Shown here piece after piece: positions 44,390 to 56,276 of a stretch of DNA of 64,000 nt. The notes below the pieces were generated by a model that did no database searches, had not been told where the DNA came from, and saw nothing but the letters and a program-made list of their open reading frames with translations. Origin of the DNA: Molossus alvarezi (taxonomy: Eukaryota > Chordata > Mammalia > Chiroptera > Molossidae); assembly GCA_037176705.1 (NCBI GenBank), contig CM073890.1, positions 94,106,591-94,170,590 on the forward strand, given 5' to 3'. Numbering within the stretch: the first letter of the stretch is position 1; each line of letters starts with the position of its first letter. A program made the translations under genes and the position numbers.

Positions 44390-45005
44390 TAGTCATTCAT
44401 GGAGGGTCCATTGAGTAACCCTGTGGTATCACTGTGTCTGGAGGAACAGAGCAAGGAGGACAATAAGTAGACAAGAATCAGTCTATGACAATGGTGAATA
44501 CACAACAAAGGTAAGTAAGAAGTGGGTGGGAGCAGAGAGATGAGAGAGGACCTCTGCTTGCTGGTGTTTGAAAGAAGCTTCCCAGGAAAGAAGGGTCTGA
44601 GCTAAGACTTGAAGGGAGAGGAGGTGATCACTAGGTAAATAAGTGGGGGAAGGTGTTCCACACAGAGAAACCAGTTTGAGTAGAGAGACACACCTAAACA
44701 AGAAGGTGAATGGTGTGGTTAACAGATGAACAGGGGTCAAAGAACAACTGGGGATCTTGAGACAGCTAAAAAGATTGATTGGACTAGGGTGACAAAGACT
44801 TGAATGCCATGTTTCATGGATTTGAAATGTAACCTGTGTGCAATGTGGAGCTATCGGGGGATTTAAGCAAGGGTAAAATATGCAAAATTTCTGCAAAATT
44901 GCTTTGCAGAAAGATCCTGACAGCAGTGTGGAGGATGGATTGGAGGAGGCAGAGACTGGAGGGAGGGAGATCAATCAGGAGGCGATTTCCGTAGTCTAAG
45001 AAGAA
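44390..45005 (-). mobile_element. Old L2-like repeat, reverse
   Basis: Plus strand AGTGTGGAGGATGGATTGGA, GAGGGAGGGAGATCAATCAG, GGGTCTGAGCTAAGACTTGA, GGGGAAGGTGTTCCACACAG. It accounts for the 163-codon minus frame at 44483-44974, which is therefore a repeat-derived chance frame. Confidence 0.62.
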
Positions 45006-46399
45006 AGGATCAGTCTAAATTAGAGCAGTTGTCTTTGATTGACAAGAGGTCTATAAGGGACCTGGGGTAGAGCAGCTGTTATCTTTGCAGACTGCAGAGT
45101 TTTATAGACTAAAAACATTGCTGATGTGCTTGGTGAATGAAGGGAGACCAATCCAGGAAACAACCTCAGGAAATTTAAACATTTTTTAGCATTTATGTCA
45201 AAGCTTTATAAATCTTTTCTATGTCACTGACAGATAACATATTTTCCTCCCTAGAGGGCATTGAAAGCAAATGAAAAGATCACATTTGGGAATCATGTGA
45301 AGAATTAATTATGATTTGGTCCTTGGAACTGTAGCCATGACAGAGGGGCTCCCCTTGCGAAGTGGGCTCACGAGGAGCGTGGCGTGGCCCCGGTGGGGTG
45401 AGGAGAATGGCACACAGTGCGGCAACTGAGCAGGATGATGGAGGCTAACAGCCCGAAGGAAGAGTCGTGGTTGAGAACGTGGTGCAGTAATATGATACAG
45501 CTTCTGAAGTGGGGATTGCAAACTGTTTTACAATGGAATGATTTCTATTTTTCAGCGATCCGTGATGAAAAATTCTCCCAATGATAAGACCTGCCCACCT
45601 CTTAAATTTTGCTCTGCGGTCTGCCCTTTCAAGACAGATCCTGTTCACGGAGAGTGGCTCTGGCCCCACTGCCACAGTTGTGTCTGGTACCCTGTTCAGT
45701 GTGGGTGCCCATCTCTAGTCAACCCGGGCATCTCTTTTGGGCAGCCACAGTCTCACAGGTGTGTTGTCAGGACTCAGACAGTACACACAGATCTTCCTCT
45801 GCATGACTTTGTCACATTCTGTCATTACCAGCTGCTTACAAGGTAATTTTGTTTCTCCAGTCCGTATTTTGTCTTCATAGGAAGACTGAAAACTCCCTGA
45901 AAAAGACAACCCTATCTTAGAGTTCTCAGATTATAACAGGGCCTCAGCACATGTTTAGTGAGAGAGGCATTGTGTGGTCTCCATGAGAGTCCACAAGATA
46001 GCTTGGTTCCACTCTGGAGCGTACCCCATTCTCCCTCACCACCTCTTTACCACACCTCCATCTGCTTCTGGGAGTGAAGAGCCGCATTGCTTCTGCAAAG
46101 AACTTTCCCATGACTTTCGTGAGCAGCCATTCCATACAGCACGCATAACATACTGAAACACCAGGCAGACTGAGGTCCTTGCAAACCAGCAGCCTTGGGG
46201 GCTTCTTGTATTTCTTAGCAAGAGGGGGAAGTGCAGGTCGCTAGTGCACTTTTTACATCCAAGAAAACAGTCATGGAAAGCACGAGTGTAACTTAAGTTA
46301 GAAACTTGTCTCCCAGATGTTCCCTGGATACCGACAGGGCCCATGTGCACGGGGAGGGAGGCACTGAAGGGAGAGAACATGGTGGGCAGGAGGCTGGTG
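45006..46399. other. Single-copy sequence
   Basis: No gene or repeat recognised. Several CpG sites lie in 45340-45490 but there is no island. Confidence 0.38.
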
Positions 46400-46505
46400 G
46401 GAAACAAAATGTCCTGGGGTGGGGCAGGAGCTGGGTGGAGGGGGGCAAAGAGGGGAAATTGGGGGCATCTGTAATACTGTCAACAATGAAAGAAAACAAA
46501 AAAGA
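46400..46505 (+). mobile_element. Possible bat L1 3' end piece
   Basis: A G-rich stretch, then GGGGGCATCTGTAATACTGT and CAACAATGAAAGAAAACAAA, which resembles an L1 3' terminus with an A-rich tail. A 12-G run follows at about 46519-46531. Tentative. Confidence 0.4.
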
Positions 46506-46887
46506 ATGGATGCTAAATTGGGGGGGGGGGGAAAGGCAACCCAGAACATGTGTCTGGGTTCTGGGTGGCCAGGGTGACCTCTCAGTGCTGTGTGGCAGCA
46601 GTCCCAAAATATAGGTCCGTGCCCATAACAGAGCCCACTGCGGTGTGGGAAGAAGAATTAGAAGTATTCATATTTGTGGTTTTAATCCCTCTCTTTTGAA
46701 AATGTCTACTTTTGTATGTTTTATGATAACTATAATATTATGCAGTAGTACATGTTTTAAAAATAAATACTTGTTTTTTGGAAGTATGCACTCAAGAAAG
46801 AGGTTTAGGGGTATCTGCTGCCGAAAAAGCGCCTTACATTCTACATCTATACATAAACATGCACTCAGTAGCTGTTTTTCCCCAGGC

Positions 46888-46943
46888 GCGCATGCGTGCA
46901 CACACACACACAACCCCCACCCCCATCCCCACCCCCACACAGA
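46888..46943. repeat. GC/CA/CCCCAC compound simple repeat
   Basis: GCGCGCATGCGTGCACACAC followed by (CA)n and then (CCCCAC)n. Confidence 0.85.
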
Positions 46944-48726
46944 GTAATGGTTCTCAATCAGTATAGACTAAGAGTGAGTGGAATGGAGGTGAAGACCAAA
47001 GAGCACCCCTCTTTTCCCAATGGGTCTCTGGGGGTTGAGGCTCTTATTCTTCTGAGATTAGGAGTCTTAACATGCCGGAGGAAAGGAGTTTTTAATGTCC
47101 TTGTGAAAGGAAATGAGAAGGAAACACAGACATCTTCACACGGGCTGTCAGGAGCCCTCACAGCTCCCCGGGAGGCGGGGACCATCATTATAAAGCAGAA
47201 GAGAAAGGCGTGGAAACGATGATCGGTCCAGTTCTTGACAAAGGCAGCTTGGCTTCCCGTGAACTGTTCCGAGAGCTTTCCTCAAGTTAGTGTAAACTAA
47301 ACACATAGTTCAGAAGTTTGCAGGGTAAAGAAATTCAAGTGTATCCCGGAGGTACCCAGGTACTCATAATTCTCTTTCCAGGGAATGTGCGCCTAGCTCC
47401 TCCCGTACCTGCTTCATTTGCTGCCCATAACGACGGCGAATGGGTCTCCCTCCCGGTAGTTAGCGGAGAGCACTGAGTCCCAGCGCTGTGGTCACAAGGC
47501 CAGGTCTCAGCTGCAGAGACCAAGTGCGAGTTCGCGCAAACCCCGCCTGCCTCTGCCTCGCCTGGCCTCCGGGTACCCAGCGGGTTCCGGTAGCCAAAGT
47601 GTATTAATTCCCTTGCCCCAGGCACAGTGACAACTCCTTCTCCTCGGCACAATCTGTTTACACGTACAAATCAATATATTCTAGTAAATACCGCCAGATC
47701 AGCAGCCAGCAGTCATTCCAAATGTTTTATAATTCTACCATGTGTTCGATTGTGTCATTACGTTGCCTGTCCTAATTAAGATGAAAGGAATCTGAGCTGA
47801 AGTAACCGGTTATGTGAATACCAGAGCCACTGAAATAGAATCCCCGGGACCTCAGGCTTCCCGGCCCCTACGCACAAACCTCCTGAGTGAGCGCATGTCT
47901 GCTGTCCACCCCCACTTGTAGAATTAATTGTCACGGAAAACGCTGCAAAATGAATATTGCTGTTGAATGTATACCCAGGCAGATAAGGCTTACCCAGAAA
48001 ACCTGGAGCAGTAGAAATCATAGGTTTTATTAAATCGTGTATTTGCCAGAAAGCTTTAGACCCTTCTACAGTGCCCTTCTGGTCCTGTAGCTGATAGGAG
48101 GGCCTGGAGTCAGGGTGGCAGAGAGGAATAAGTAGAAATATTGAATATTGTATCTGGCTGATTGATTTTGATGTGTTGTGACTGAGCTTTTTGGTAAATG
48201 AGACCACATCTAAGCAAATATCGGTGAGAAATGCTTGCCTCGCTCTGGCGGAAAAATGCATTTTTAAGTATCAAAGAATGAAAGTGGCTGCCCTGTTTAA
48301 TATTTATATTTTGAATTTTAATTTTACAGTTTTGTGGTTTTTAAACAAAATTAAGCAAAACACAGGTTGTAACTTCTTTTTAGAATTCGCATAGTCTACA
48401 CGTTGAAACAGGTCCATCTGAGTTAGTCCACCTGCGTGCGAACAGCAAGGTTAGTGCTAGCTAAGCACAAAAACATGTAAGACCAATGAATGCAGTCAAA
48501 TGATTAGAACTCTCTTTAGAGAAAAACAAGACAAGCCCTGTTCAAATGGGAAATGTTCTTCAGCCCTTCAAAGTCATCTAAAACAGCGTTTACTTAGCCA
48601 GATGGTTTCACCAAAACCTTCTGGGTTGGTTCACCTTCTCAATACTATCATCAGCACACTGTCCCTAACCTTTGAAGTAGTAATAATTCAGCTCGGTTTG
48701 ACTACCTTTTCTTAAAAGAAACTTTT
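46944..48726. other. Single-copy block without recognised repeats
   Basis: Among the longest repeat-free intervals here. 47390-47600 is GC-richer, with scattered CpG. The 161-codon minus frame at 47776-48261 has no domain I recognise. No exon is supported. Confidence 0.4.
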
Positions 48727-49103
48727 TTTACTTAATAAGTTTATTGGGGTGACGATGAGTAATGACATTATACACGTTTTAAATGTACAATTCTATAATA
48801 CATCACTTGTATATTGCATTGTGTGTTTACCACCCAAAGTCTAGTCTCCCTTCTTCACCGTAAATTTGACTCCATTTACCCTCTTTCTCCTTCCCCGAAT
48901 CCCTTTTCTCTCCAGTAATCCCCCTTCTATTGTATGTGGCTATGAGTTTGTTCGTTTGTTGCTATTTTATATTCCATGCATGAGTGAAGTCATACAGTTC
49001 TCATCCTTTTCCATCTGACTTATTTCACTTAGCATGATACTCTCAAGATCCATACACGTTGTCATAAATGGCAGTAATTCATCCTATCTTATGGCTGAGT
49101 TTG
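48727..49103 (-). mobile_element. Old L1 3' end, reverse
   Basis: Plus strand TAAGTTTATTGGGGTGACGA, GTATATTGCATTGTGTGTTT, ACTTATTTCACTTAGCATGA, then ATCTTATGGCTGA at the 5' side. This is the reverse complement of a laurasiatherian-type L1 3' end. Confidence 0.83.
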
Positions 49104-51689
49104 ACATCCTTAATGCACCAAACTTGGGCAGGACTGAGTGGGTGTTTTCCACATATGGTAATAAGGTATAAAGTAGGATGGAAGGAGGCTGGCTTTCCTG
49201 AGTATCTGAGGCCTCAGTCTCTTCACAGTCACTAGTCTGTGCCTGTCTGCTGCTCTCACAGACCTCCACGCACACCATCGGCAGCATACGTACCCTTTAA
49301 ACCCGGAGAGAGAGCTTCCTAAACGGATACGTTCTGCTTTAGGAGCATTTACCTTAAATCCACAACCTATTGTTTTCTTAGGTGAAAGAAAACAAACAAA
49401 CAAAAATATTACAACACCAGCTTTCTTTTTGCAAATGCTTGAAACCATTCGCCTTCACAAATCGAAACCCCTGGCTTTGAGACTACAAGTCAAATGTGTC
49501 TGAAAACTTATTGATTGAGTACACAAAGAGAAAAACCAGGCATTTATCTTGATAAATGGAAATTGGACTGTGGTGAGCATTTGTATCTGGGAAGAATGAG
49601 CACGCTTAGGATTAAAGAGCGGAAGTCCCTTATTGCAACATTTTGAACAAAGACGTTTAAGAAGATGAATTCAGGGAAGTTCTACTTTATATCTGGATGT
49701 TACATGACATACAATGACAGAATACTAACAAGAGCTTGCATGTAAAACAGCTCACAAATTGTCGCCTTTGGTTATTTAAAAGCATTTCAACGTCTGCAGT
49801 GAGCAGCGTTCAGTAACTCTAGATGTTTGACATGTAATTATTAAGTTCATTTATATCCTGGGCTATTTCCAAATTTCTCTGAACCTTGGAGCAGGAACTC
49901 CCACTGCATTCTTTCTGGGACTTGAAGAGAACAGAATAAAGTTGAAAAACAAAAATATGCATAACTGGAAGTTAATTGGTAAGTTGCAGGATTAGTGCGG
50001 AGACAGTGTTTGGGGTGCTGTGCTTAGGGGCGGAAGCTGAACAGGTTCATGGTATCTACTTGAGGCAAACAAAATTCCTCTATGAGACTTGGCCTCAAAC
50101 ATTTTTCTTTTTTCTTTTTTTTTTCCCTTTCTAGCCTCACAGGGCTTGTTGTCACCATGTTCAGTAAAGAAAGAAGTTGACAAATGGTTGTGGAGGCAGC
50201 TTCCTCCCTTGCACAAGTCACCACTCCTCTGCCCAGAATCAACATGGTGTGATATCTCGGACCGCCAAACTCCTCCGAAGCTTTCTGTTCCTTAGTCCAA
50301 CTTCCTCCGCCACTTCTGGTCCCTACCTTTGAAAATAGACTTCACTGCTGTGGGCTCATTTTTAGAACATGGCAGACTCAGCGTTCGCCTTATTCTAGCT
50401 CTCCCACTACTGTTGAGCTCTACCCTAGAAGATTCTAAGACTGATGGCAAGGCTGACAAAAATGAGGTGTTTATTTCCAGGTTTTTCTCCCCCAGCATAA
50501 GCCAAATCTTGCCTCTGTGAAATAGCAACTGTGTTTTTCTAGAGCAGTGTCTCATTTGAACCCACTATATTTATTATTCTCATTTAAACTAGGCAGGGTA
50601 CATATTGTTCCTGTGTCATGGACATCTATCTAACCAATACTCCAGAGGTTCACTGACTTCATTGAGAAGAAATGAAGGAATGGATCCGGCCTCAAACCCA
50701 AGTCATCCTATTCCTGGGCTTGTGTTCTTTTCCTAAGCTAAGGTGTCACTCTCAGCTGGTGACAAAAAGGTACTGGGCATAAGAAAATGCCTTTTCTCTT
50801 TAGCATCTTATTCCCTGTGCTACTGTGGTAACCATTTTCAGCCTGGCAATTTAAGGTTCCAGTATGTGTAGATGAATGGATTAATCACATAGTCCTTAAC
50901 TAGATCAAGGGATTTTCTTTCAAACATCCCTTCACCCCTCCCTAGAATGAGGGAAGGGAGAGAGAAATAAGACCTCACCACTTATTGTTGCACATTGGTT
51001 GTTATTATTTAACTCATGAGTATTTATTGAGGGAGTTAGTGTCCTCTGCTGTACCATACAAGGATGGAAAGCTTATTGAAAAAGGTGGCCCCAAAGGGGC
51101 AAACATGAATAGGGATTTGGAATAATTATCACAGAAAAGTGAAAACTATTACAGAGAAGGAGGAAGTGAAACACTTAGGTGTGCAGTGTGGTTGCTGGGA
51201 GCGATGAGGAAGGTCGTGGAGGCTGGATTAGTAAGAGGAAGGTCCACAGGGGAGAAGGGAGCTGGCAGGAAGGCGGGATTTGAGCTGGTGCTGGGGACAA
51301 GGGGGGGATGCCTGGAGAGAGGGTGAGGCCATGGAAGTGACGATGGACAGGATGTGGGGTTGCTCTGAGGAATGGGATGTACCTAAGGGACAAACACTGC
51401 AGAGAGACCACAAAGTAATGTCTTATTAAAAATAAGTTCAAGTAGTTTTGGCAGATGAACTACTCTGAGGTAATTGTAGGGCCGCCTAAGAGAACCACCA
51501 CCGACATTGCCATGGCTAGCCCACACTGGTTACTTTGGAGAAAAAGATGTCATCACGGTGCCTACAGAATGTTATATGCAACCTAGGCTTACACTTGAAT
51601 CATCATCCTAGCTTAAGAGTAAAGCAGCGGCAGAGTTTTAAGTAGGTTCTTTGGAACATAGGCAGTAGGCGTCTCCAAGGTCTGCATAA
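49104..51689. other. Long single-copy stretch
   Basis: No gene recognised. A weak reverse L2-like start may lie at 51010-51070 (GAGTATTTATTGAGGGAGTT). Other frames are short and domainless. Confidence 0.38.
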
Positions 51690-51905
51690 TTGGCTTCAAC
51701 AGCCACGCGCCACATGTGGTTATCAACCACTTGATATGTGGCTACTTCAAAATGATAAAATACACATCAAGTTTCAAAGACTTCATACAAAAATATATAT
51801 CTTCTTAGTGTTTTTTATATGGTTTCCATGTTGAAATGTTGGGTTAGATATACTGGGTTACATAACATATTTTATTAAAACATTTAGAATAAATTTAAAA
51901 AATAA
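51690..51905. mobile_element. Possible old hAT-type DNA transposon fragment
   Basis: CGCCACATGTGGTTATCAAC, CACTTGATATGTGGCTACTT and TTGAAATGTTGGGTTAGATA recall a widespread mammalian DNA transposon with a CCACATGTGGCTA motif. Orientation and family not fixed. Confidence 0.42.
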
Positions 51906-52174
51906 GTTCTGTCTTGTCCATTCAGATGAGTGCCATCTCCTTCGAAGCAGTCTCCTTGGGAGTTTAAACACTAATTTCCACACTCCTGACTATTGCTGGA
52001 CGGTCCTAGAACTCCTTTGTGTACGTGTGTGTGTCTGTCCGTTTCTTTCTAACCCTGACATAACACTGTGAGTATTTCCAACAGAGTTTTATATTTTTAA
52101 ATAAGAAGTTAAAATTAAGGAGAAGATCTGTTTTTCCTATACTTTACCATCCACCTCCCCTATGTCATATGCTC

Positions 52175-52335
52175 TAATAATTTATCAAGTGCTTGTTATG
52201 TAATATTGTTTTTTGCGCTTTACAAGTGACATCTCATTTAATTAAGCTGTCTTGTGAGGTAGAAAGGATCATTATCCCTATTTTACAGAAGTGGTGACTG
52301 AGGCTCAGAAAATTAGGTAATTTGACCAGGTGAGT
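52175..52335 (-). mobile_element. MIR SINE, reverse
   Basis: Plus strand GTGACATCTCATTTAATTAAG, CCTATTTTACAGAAGTGGTG, ACTGAGGCTCAGAAAATTAG. Confidence 0.72.
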
Positions 52336-53384
52336 GCTATTCCAGTCAGTATCCCCTGTCACCCTCTTCAGAAGCAGTGTGACATGTTGCCTCTCAATTT
52401 ATCCCTGCTGTCTCTTTGTATGTGCTGTTAACTCTTCCTGGAACGACCATTCCTCCTTTTCTTGACTGCTAGAATTCTGCTCCTTCTCTAGAACCCAGAC
52501 TAACATATAACCTATCAACCAGATCCAGACAGAATGTCCTCTGTGTGTCAATAACCTTGGTTCCTATCTTTGTACCTGCATTTTGCTATCCCTTTTCTGT
52601 CTAGATGTCCATCTCTGCAGTAAATTGTGATCCCTCTGGTACTCAGCTCTGTATTCACTGTATCTTGCATGAGGTATTGGGTACCAGCAGGAACTCAAGA
52701 TTACTTTTTGCATTGATTTGAATAAGAAGGTATAGATCAAACCTGGTCCTGGAGATAAACATAATGAGGAGATCCAAAGAGTTTCTCGGCAAAGCAGCTT
52801 ATTTGGAATAAGTATGTGGACCACCACAGTGACTTCTTCGAAAGATTTCACTTGAGTGTATAGGTTCTAGTTTGCTTTTTTGTTTGAGGAAGAAAATACC
52901 CATACTGGAGTAAGTAATTCAGAAAAGCGATCCAACTGAAGAGAACAAAAAACTGAACAGAATGAAAGCACAGGTCATAAAGGTAATAGACTGATGTAGA
53001 ATCACTGAACCAACATTAGGGAGAAGCTGGAAACCCAGAGCAGCAAGCTGGGACTGGGCTCCTGCTCTACCCCCAGGGGTTTCCGCTGGTCATCAAAGGA
53101 AAGGCTGGCAGTCTGAACAGCACTATGGGCATTCTTCCCAGGCTGGGGGGCAAACATAAAGCCTGCACGATGGCAGGGTGCTTGGTAAACTCCCTATACT
53201 TTGGTCTGGGATCCCGAATAAATAATCCCAGAAGCAAGGGTGAATCAGAAGTAGACTCCGTGAAGAGCCTGCAGCCCAGCTCTGAAGCTTCTCAAGCCCT
53301 GAAACTAGATTAATGCGATCTGTTGCTTTCCTAATGCCTGAGAAGCACAGGAAAACTCCAGGTCATATATCACGATCCAGCTGA
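52336..53384. other. Single-copy sequence
   Basis: 52400-52700 has faint L2-like pyrimidine-rich words but no firm match. No gene recognised. Confidence 0.35.
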
Positions 53385-53725
53385 ATTCATATCAGGAATG
53401 TAAGGATGGTTTAACAATTGATAATACAAGAGAAAAATCCTATGCTTATTCCAATAGGTACAGCAAAATTATTTGTTTACATTATCATCTATACAAGATA
53501 AAAAAACCCCACAACTTAACAAAATAAGAATAGAAGGGAACTTCCTTAATCTGAAAAAGGGCATCTCAAAAGTCCCACAGCAGATACTATATACTTATCA
53601 GTGAAATGTTGGAAGCTTCCCCTTTGATGCTGGGAAGCAGAAGAAGATGCTCATTATTATGATAATATTCAATATTGAATCGACTGCACCAGTGTAATAC
53701 AACTAGAACCAAATGCATAAGGACT
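53385..53725 (+). mobile_element. Decayed LINE-1 ORF2 (reverse transcriptase region) fragment
   Basis: TATCAGGAATGTAAGGATGG, TTTAACAATTGATAATACAA and GAATAGAAGGGAACTTCCTT follow the L1 ORF2 reverse transcriptase region in sense. Multiple frame breaks. Confidence 0.7.
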
Positions 53726-53892
53726 AGAAATGAGCAAATGAATGATAACCTTCAACCCAGAAGTAGAAGAGAATCTTTCTAAAACAAGATACTACTGAGT
53801 CAATTTGATTTGAAACGTCCTTTTTACAATGGACAAAATTCTAACTAGACTTAAAAAAAATTGTTTCTGGGAGAATTAATGCTTTTATCCAA

Positions 53893-54140
53893 GACTTGTT
53901 TGTTGAGTACCTGCTCTAAGCCCAGAGGATGCAGCAATGAAGAAGGCAAAGGCCTTTTTCATTCTGTTGGAGAAACTGACAATAAACAATCAGATACATA
54001 CATCATATCATTTCAAATAACAATAAGTGAAGTGGGCTAGGGGTGGGAGAATGGCTAGAGAGAGAGATCACTCAGACTGGTGAATAGGAAATCCTTTCTG
54101 AGGAGGTAAGTATGAGCAGTGACCTGAATGAGAATTCATG
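53893..54140 (-). mobile_element. Old L2-like repeat, reverse
   Basis: Plus strand TTGTTGAGTACCTGCTCTAAG, GACAATAAACAATCAGATAC, AGGAAATCCTTTCTGAGGAG, CAGTGACCTGAATGAGAATT. Confidence 0.68.
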
Positions 54141-54794
54141 TTGAATAGCAAGAACACTACAGTCCTTTCCTCTAAACTAATTCATTTATTCCTTATGATA
54201 ATAATACTCACAGCCTTTAATAACAAAACACCTGTTGACAAGATATTTTTATTTCTGGAGATCACAAAGATTCTCCTGTTAGTGATTCGTAAGCTATTGG
54301 GCATCTGCCAACTACAAAGACTGAGATATTAGTGAATAATTATGATCACTGAAGAGCTCTTCCTCTTTGTCCATGTGCCATCACTCTCCACTGCCCTTTC
54401 CCCATCTAAATGCTGGGGACTACCTCAGAAAAAGGAAATGCTGATGGGCTACTTCACTCTCAGGGAGCTCGGGAGTAAAAGTGACTTGGTTGGTCAATAT
54501 TCTAGGCAGGTCTAGAACCCTGTTCTGTTAGAATCATCTTTATACTTACTTCCAGCCTCCATCCCCTCCCTGCCCACAGATGTTAGGATGTGCCCAGAAT
54601 CCTTGTCCTCTGACTGGCAACTCTCCCCAGCATCTTGTAGAGCTGTTAACCGAGGACAGTTCGGTTAGTTCTCTTAAAGCAACAAAATTTGTTCCCAAAT
54701 GCTTCTCTTTTCTCAGCTCTGTTAAATTTTCCAAAATTACAGAAAAAATAAATAATAAAATATAAAAGGAAAAATTCTACCAATAGGCCCGGGA
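54141..54794. other. Single-copy sequence
   Basis: No gene or repeat recognised. Confidence 0.35.
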
Positions 54795-54975
54795 AGCAAA
54801 TGAAGGTAACATTGACTGAGCATCCCTATACTGGGTTGGAAATTGACCATATCAATTTAAATTTAATCTTTGATATAAATATGACTAGGAAATGGGTTCA
54901 GAGAGGTGAAGGTTAAGTAACTGGCCCAAGGCTGCAGCAGTAGAAAATGACAGGACTGAGATTTCAATTTGGGCA
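54795..54975 (-). mobile_element. MIR SINE, reverse
   Basis: Plus strand TGGGTTCAGAGAGGTGAAGG, TTAAGTAACTGGCCCAAGGC, CAGGACTGAGATTTCAATTT. Confidence 0.68.
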
Positions 54976-55788
54976 TTCAAGTTCTAGCTGAATTCCAGTG
55001 GTTATTTCTTGCCACTCTACCACATTGTGTTTCTGACCTTCAGAAACTGCTGTATCAGAATGGCTATTCCCATTTTCTCCGTGTCTTAAGAAAAGGTGAA
55101 AGTATCTTGTTTTCAAGGCAGAGCCCCACCCCCCTCCCATGAGTATCAGAGACTGAATCACGCATCTAAATTGGAGGTCTGACCTAATGACCTCCTCCAG
55201 CTTTAGACATTTACAGGTTGCTCTTGTTCTGGAAAAGCTTGCATCTGGGGAATGTGGAAAAAGCATTTTCGATACTGTAGAGAGGGCCAAAAAAGAAAAA
55301 TGGAGTTTCTTAGTTGCTAAAGGAAAGTTTAAATGCCACCACCCCCCCTTTTGCAAAGAATCCAAGATAATCAAATAGTCCTTTGATATCAAAGATTTCA
55401 TTTTATAGACATGTTAGTCTGAAAGAATCATGAGCATGCTGCCTTAAAAAATCTATAGCTTTTTTTTTTTTTTTTAAGTCAAGGAATGCTCAGACTGCTA
55501 AAATTTAGCCTCTTCTATACACAGCTGACAACCCAGCATTCCTACCTGTCCATTTTTTGTACCTGCAATTCCGCCACTGATCTAACCATAAGTCTTAGGG
55601 TGGCTTGGGGCACAAGGCCAGCAACAGCCTCTGCCAGAGACTTCTGATCTCAACTAGAGCTGCTTTCACAGGTTTGGAGAAAGTCCTTTCATTTTTAAGC
55701 AGAAAAAAAATATGTAAATGCATAGTCCCCATTGTGTTATTGATGTTGTCTTTGCTTACATTCGATTTGGCAAGGAGCCATGTGTATA
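54976..55788. other. Single-copy sequence
   Basis: The 145-codon minus frame at 54964-55401 starts in the MIR and has no domain. A T run is present at about 55461-55476. Confidence 0.38.
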
Positions 55789-55988
55789 CCAGGGGTCAAC
55801 AACCTTTTTCTATAAATATCTTAGGCTTTGAGAGCCATAGCATCTCTGTCACAACTATTCACTCTGCCCTTGTAGCATGAGAGTAACCGTAGACAATATG
55901 TAATCAACGAGCATGGCGATATTCCAATAAAACTTCATTTGCAAAACAGATGATTTTGGGCCACCAGCTATAGTTTGTTAAACTCTGG
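55789..55988 (+). mobile_element. Old non-autonomous DNA transposon
   Basis: Starts CCAGGGGTCAACAACCTTTT, continues TATCTTAGGCTTTGAGAGCC, CCAATAAAACTTCATTTGCA, and ends TAGTTTGTTAAACTCTGG. The ends are imperfect inverted repeats (CCAGGGGTCAACAA and TTGTTAAACTCTGG). TA flanks both sides (55787-55788 and 55989-55990), possibly by chance. This is a known widespread mammalian MER-class element; subfamily not assigned. Confidence 0.78.
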
Positions 55989-56017
55989 TAGAGAATAATA
56001 ATTTCCTCAAGCTCATA

Positions 56018-56276
56018 AACTGGTTCTCAACTTGTGGCCCTCAGATCAACAGTATTAGCATTACCTGGGCAACTGTTAGAAATGCAAATTATCAAACTTT
56101 GTATCACAATCATCTGGTAGGCTTTCTAAGCAGAATGTCAGGCACCAATTCCATTTTTTTTTTTTTTTTTTTTCTGATTCAGTAGGTCTCTGCTGGGGCC
56201 TGAGGGTTTGCTTTTCTCAGAAGTTCCCAGAAGGTATGGATGCTTCAGGTCCAAGATTGCACTTTGAGAACCACTG
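56018..56276 (+). mobile_element. MER5-like hAT-Charlie MITE with internal poly-T
   Basis: Starts AACTGGTTCTCAACTTGTGG and ends CACTTTGAGAACCACTG, with a visible terminal inverted repeat (CTGGTTCTCAA and TTGAGAACCAC). A run of about 20 T (56154-56173) sits in the middle, where the family has none. Confidence 0.78.

Noticed and set aside
44483..44974. 163-codon minus-strand frame
   Set aside because: Lies within an old L2-like repeat; pyrimidine-rich antisense sequence explains the lack of stops.
47776..48261. 161-codon minus-strand frame
   Set aside because: No family resemblance and no exon boundaries. Kept only as part of a repeat-poor interval worth checking.
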